Assembly: GCA_003133285.1 (NCBI GenBank) | Contig: PKWR01000006.1 | Location: 1 to 14,252, forward strand | Origin: Coriobacteriia bacterium | GTDB taxonomy: Bacteria > Actinomycetota > Coriobacteriia > Anaerosomatales > PALSA-660 | DNA: 14,252 nucleotides | Reading direction: 5' to 3' | In this document: in pieces, positions 13,689 through 14,252 of the stretch | Position numbering within the stretch: the stretch's first letter is position 1 | How the letters are laid out: every line of letters starts with the position of its first letter | Made by a program: the position numbers and the translations under genes | Notes under the pieces: model-generated | What the model was told of the DNA's origin: nothing | Databases searched by the model: none | The model's input: only the letters and a program-made list of their open reading frames with translations

Positions 13689-13718
13689 ACCATAGCGTTG
13701 CGGCTGCACGAGCGTCAA
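13689..13718 (-). promoter_or_regulatory. Promoter of tRNA-Ile
   Basis: TTGACG (13718-13713) and TATGGT (13694-13689) with an 18-base spacer on the minus strand, the best -35 match in the window. Transcription would start about 20 bases before the tRNA. The leader contains a small hairpin GGGCG-TTT-CGCCC, possibly a processing signal. Confidence 0.6.
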
Positions 13719-13791
13719 GGTGCGTCGTCGTCGAAAATGCGCCGAAGCGACTGCCCTAAGATGGGCATACCTACACATGGGAGGTCGTTCG

Positions 13792-14252
13792 ATGATCCCG
13801 GTCCACATCCACAGCCTCGGCCTCGACGAGCAGAACAACCAGCCCGTGCTGATACTGCGCGAGGATGGCGGCCTGCGTGTCGTACCGATCTGGATCGGAC
13901 ACCCCGAGGCGATGGCGATCATGCTGGCGGTCCAGGGCATCGAGCCGCCGCGTCCGATGACGCATGACCTCATGATGGGGATCATCACCGCGGCCGGCTA
14001 CGAGGTCGAACGGGTCGAGATCACCCGTGTCGAGACGGGCACCTTCTATGCGAAGCTCGTGCTCAAGAGCGAGGAGCGCACACTCGAGGTCGACGCCCGG
14101 CCGTCCGACTCCCTCGCGCTGGCGGTGAGGGCCGGCTGTCAGGTCTTCGTCGCCGAGGAGGTCATGCGCGTCTCGGGGGTCGTCCCCGAAGAGGAGGCCG
14201 AGGAAGAGGTCGCCGCATTCCGCGACTTCCTCGACCACGTCGATCCCGAGGA
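13792..14252 (+). CDS. Bifunctional nuclease family protein (DUF151), 3' end cut by window edge
   Basis: The first 153 residues of a BFN-domain protein, a cytoplasmic family for which nuclease activity on DNA and RNA has been reported in plant members. Family landmarks are clear: VVPIWIGHPEAMAI (30-43), GIEPPRPMTHDLM (49-61), GTFYAKLVL (73-81) and EVDARPSDSLALAVRAG (89-105). The C-terminal part is acidic (PEEEAEEEVAAFRDFLDHV), often a helical tail in this family. The gene probably ends soon after the window. GGGAGG lies 7 bases before the ATG. It is divergent from tRNA-Ile. A TAAGAT -10-like hexamer at 13757-13762 lacks a good -35. Confidence 0.93.
   Translation, partial: MIPVHIHSLGLDEQNNQPVLILREDGGLRVVPIWIGHPEAMAIMLAVQGIEPPRPMTHDLMMGIITAAGYEVERVEITRVETGTFYAKLVLKSEERTLEVDARPSDSLALAVRAGCQVFVAEEVMRVSGVVPEEEAEEEVAAFRDFLDHVDPE

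Overview
This is a GC-rich window (roughly two thirds G+C by eye). It has actinobacterial-style gene content: an AmtB-GlnK pair, a bifunctional-nuclease (DUF151) protein, a DrrAB-type ABC exporter, an APC permease beside a TrkA-type protein, and tRNAs with encoded CCA. A likely in-frame UGA for selenocysteine suggests a lineage with a Sec decoding system. A deep-branching, probably anaerobic Actinomycetota (Coriobacteriia- or Anaerosomatia-like) would fit, but the placement is inference. No insertion sequence, integrase, phage gene or CRISPR array was seen.

Layout. At 1-3662 (minus) a tight operon runs GATase1-like amidotransferase, ABC ATPase (4-bp overlap), ABC-2 permease, second ABC-2 permease (cut by the window start). 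An MFS exporter (3732-4982, minus) lies just upstream and may be co-transcribed. At 5196-6083 (plus) is a protein with two fused RCK_N/TrkA_N domains. It converges on a KimA-like potassium transporter (6115-8049, minus) that keeps residues matching the K+ site of Bacillus KimA. A terminator and tRNA-Ala(UGC) follow on the minus strand. Next comes an amtB-glnK operon (8527-10499, plus), preceded by an array of 11-bp-phased TTCAC/GAAAC half-sites and followed by a strong terminator.

The 450 bases at 10500-10948 carry no convincing protein gene. They hold the glnK terminator and a rod-shaped RNA candidate (about 10565-10745) resembling 6S RNA. From 11284 down to 10949 (minus) is a thioredoxin-fold gene whose first active-site cysteine codon is an in-frame UGA (U-P-A-C). 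A 7-bp hairpin with a GGUCG loop starts 19 nt after the UGA, as expected of a bacterial SECIS. Its promoter contains a perfect TATACCCC-TG-GGGGTATA palindrome of the CsoR/CstR operator type. This is the most interesting locus here. Upstream lie a membrane-anchored protein of unknown function (11386-12114, minus) and a Fic AMP-transferase with its own inhibitory motif, a C-terminal winged helix and an inverted-repeat promoter (12241-13386, minus). Then come tRNA-Ile(GAU) with promoter and terminator, and a divergent DUF151 nuclease gene cut by the window end.

Together the genes cover ion and nitrogen homeostasis (KimA/RCK, AmtB/GlnK), export (ABC, MFS), redox or sulfur stress (Sec-thioredoxin with CsoR-type control) and post-translational modification (Fic). 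They are separate modules rather than one pathway.
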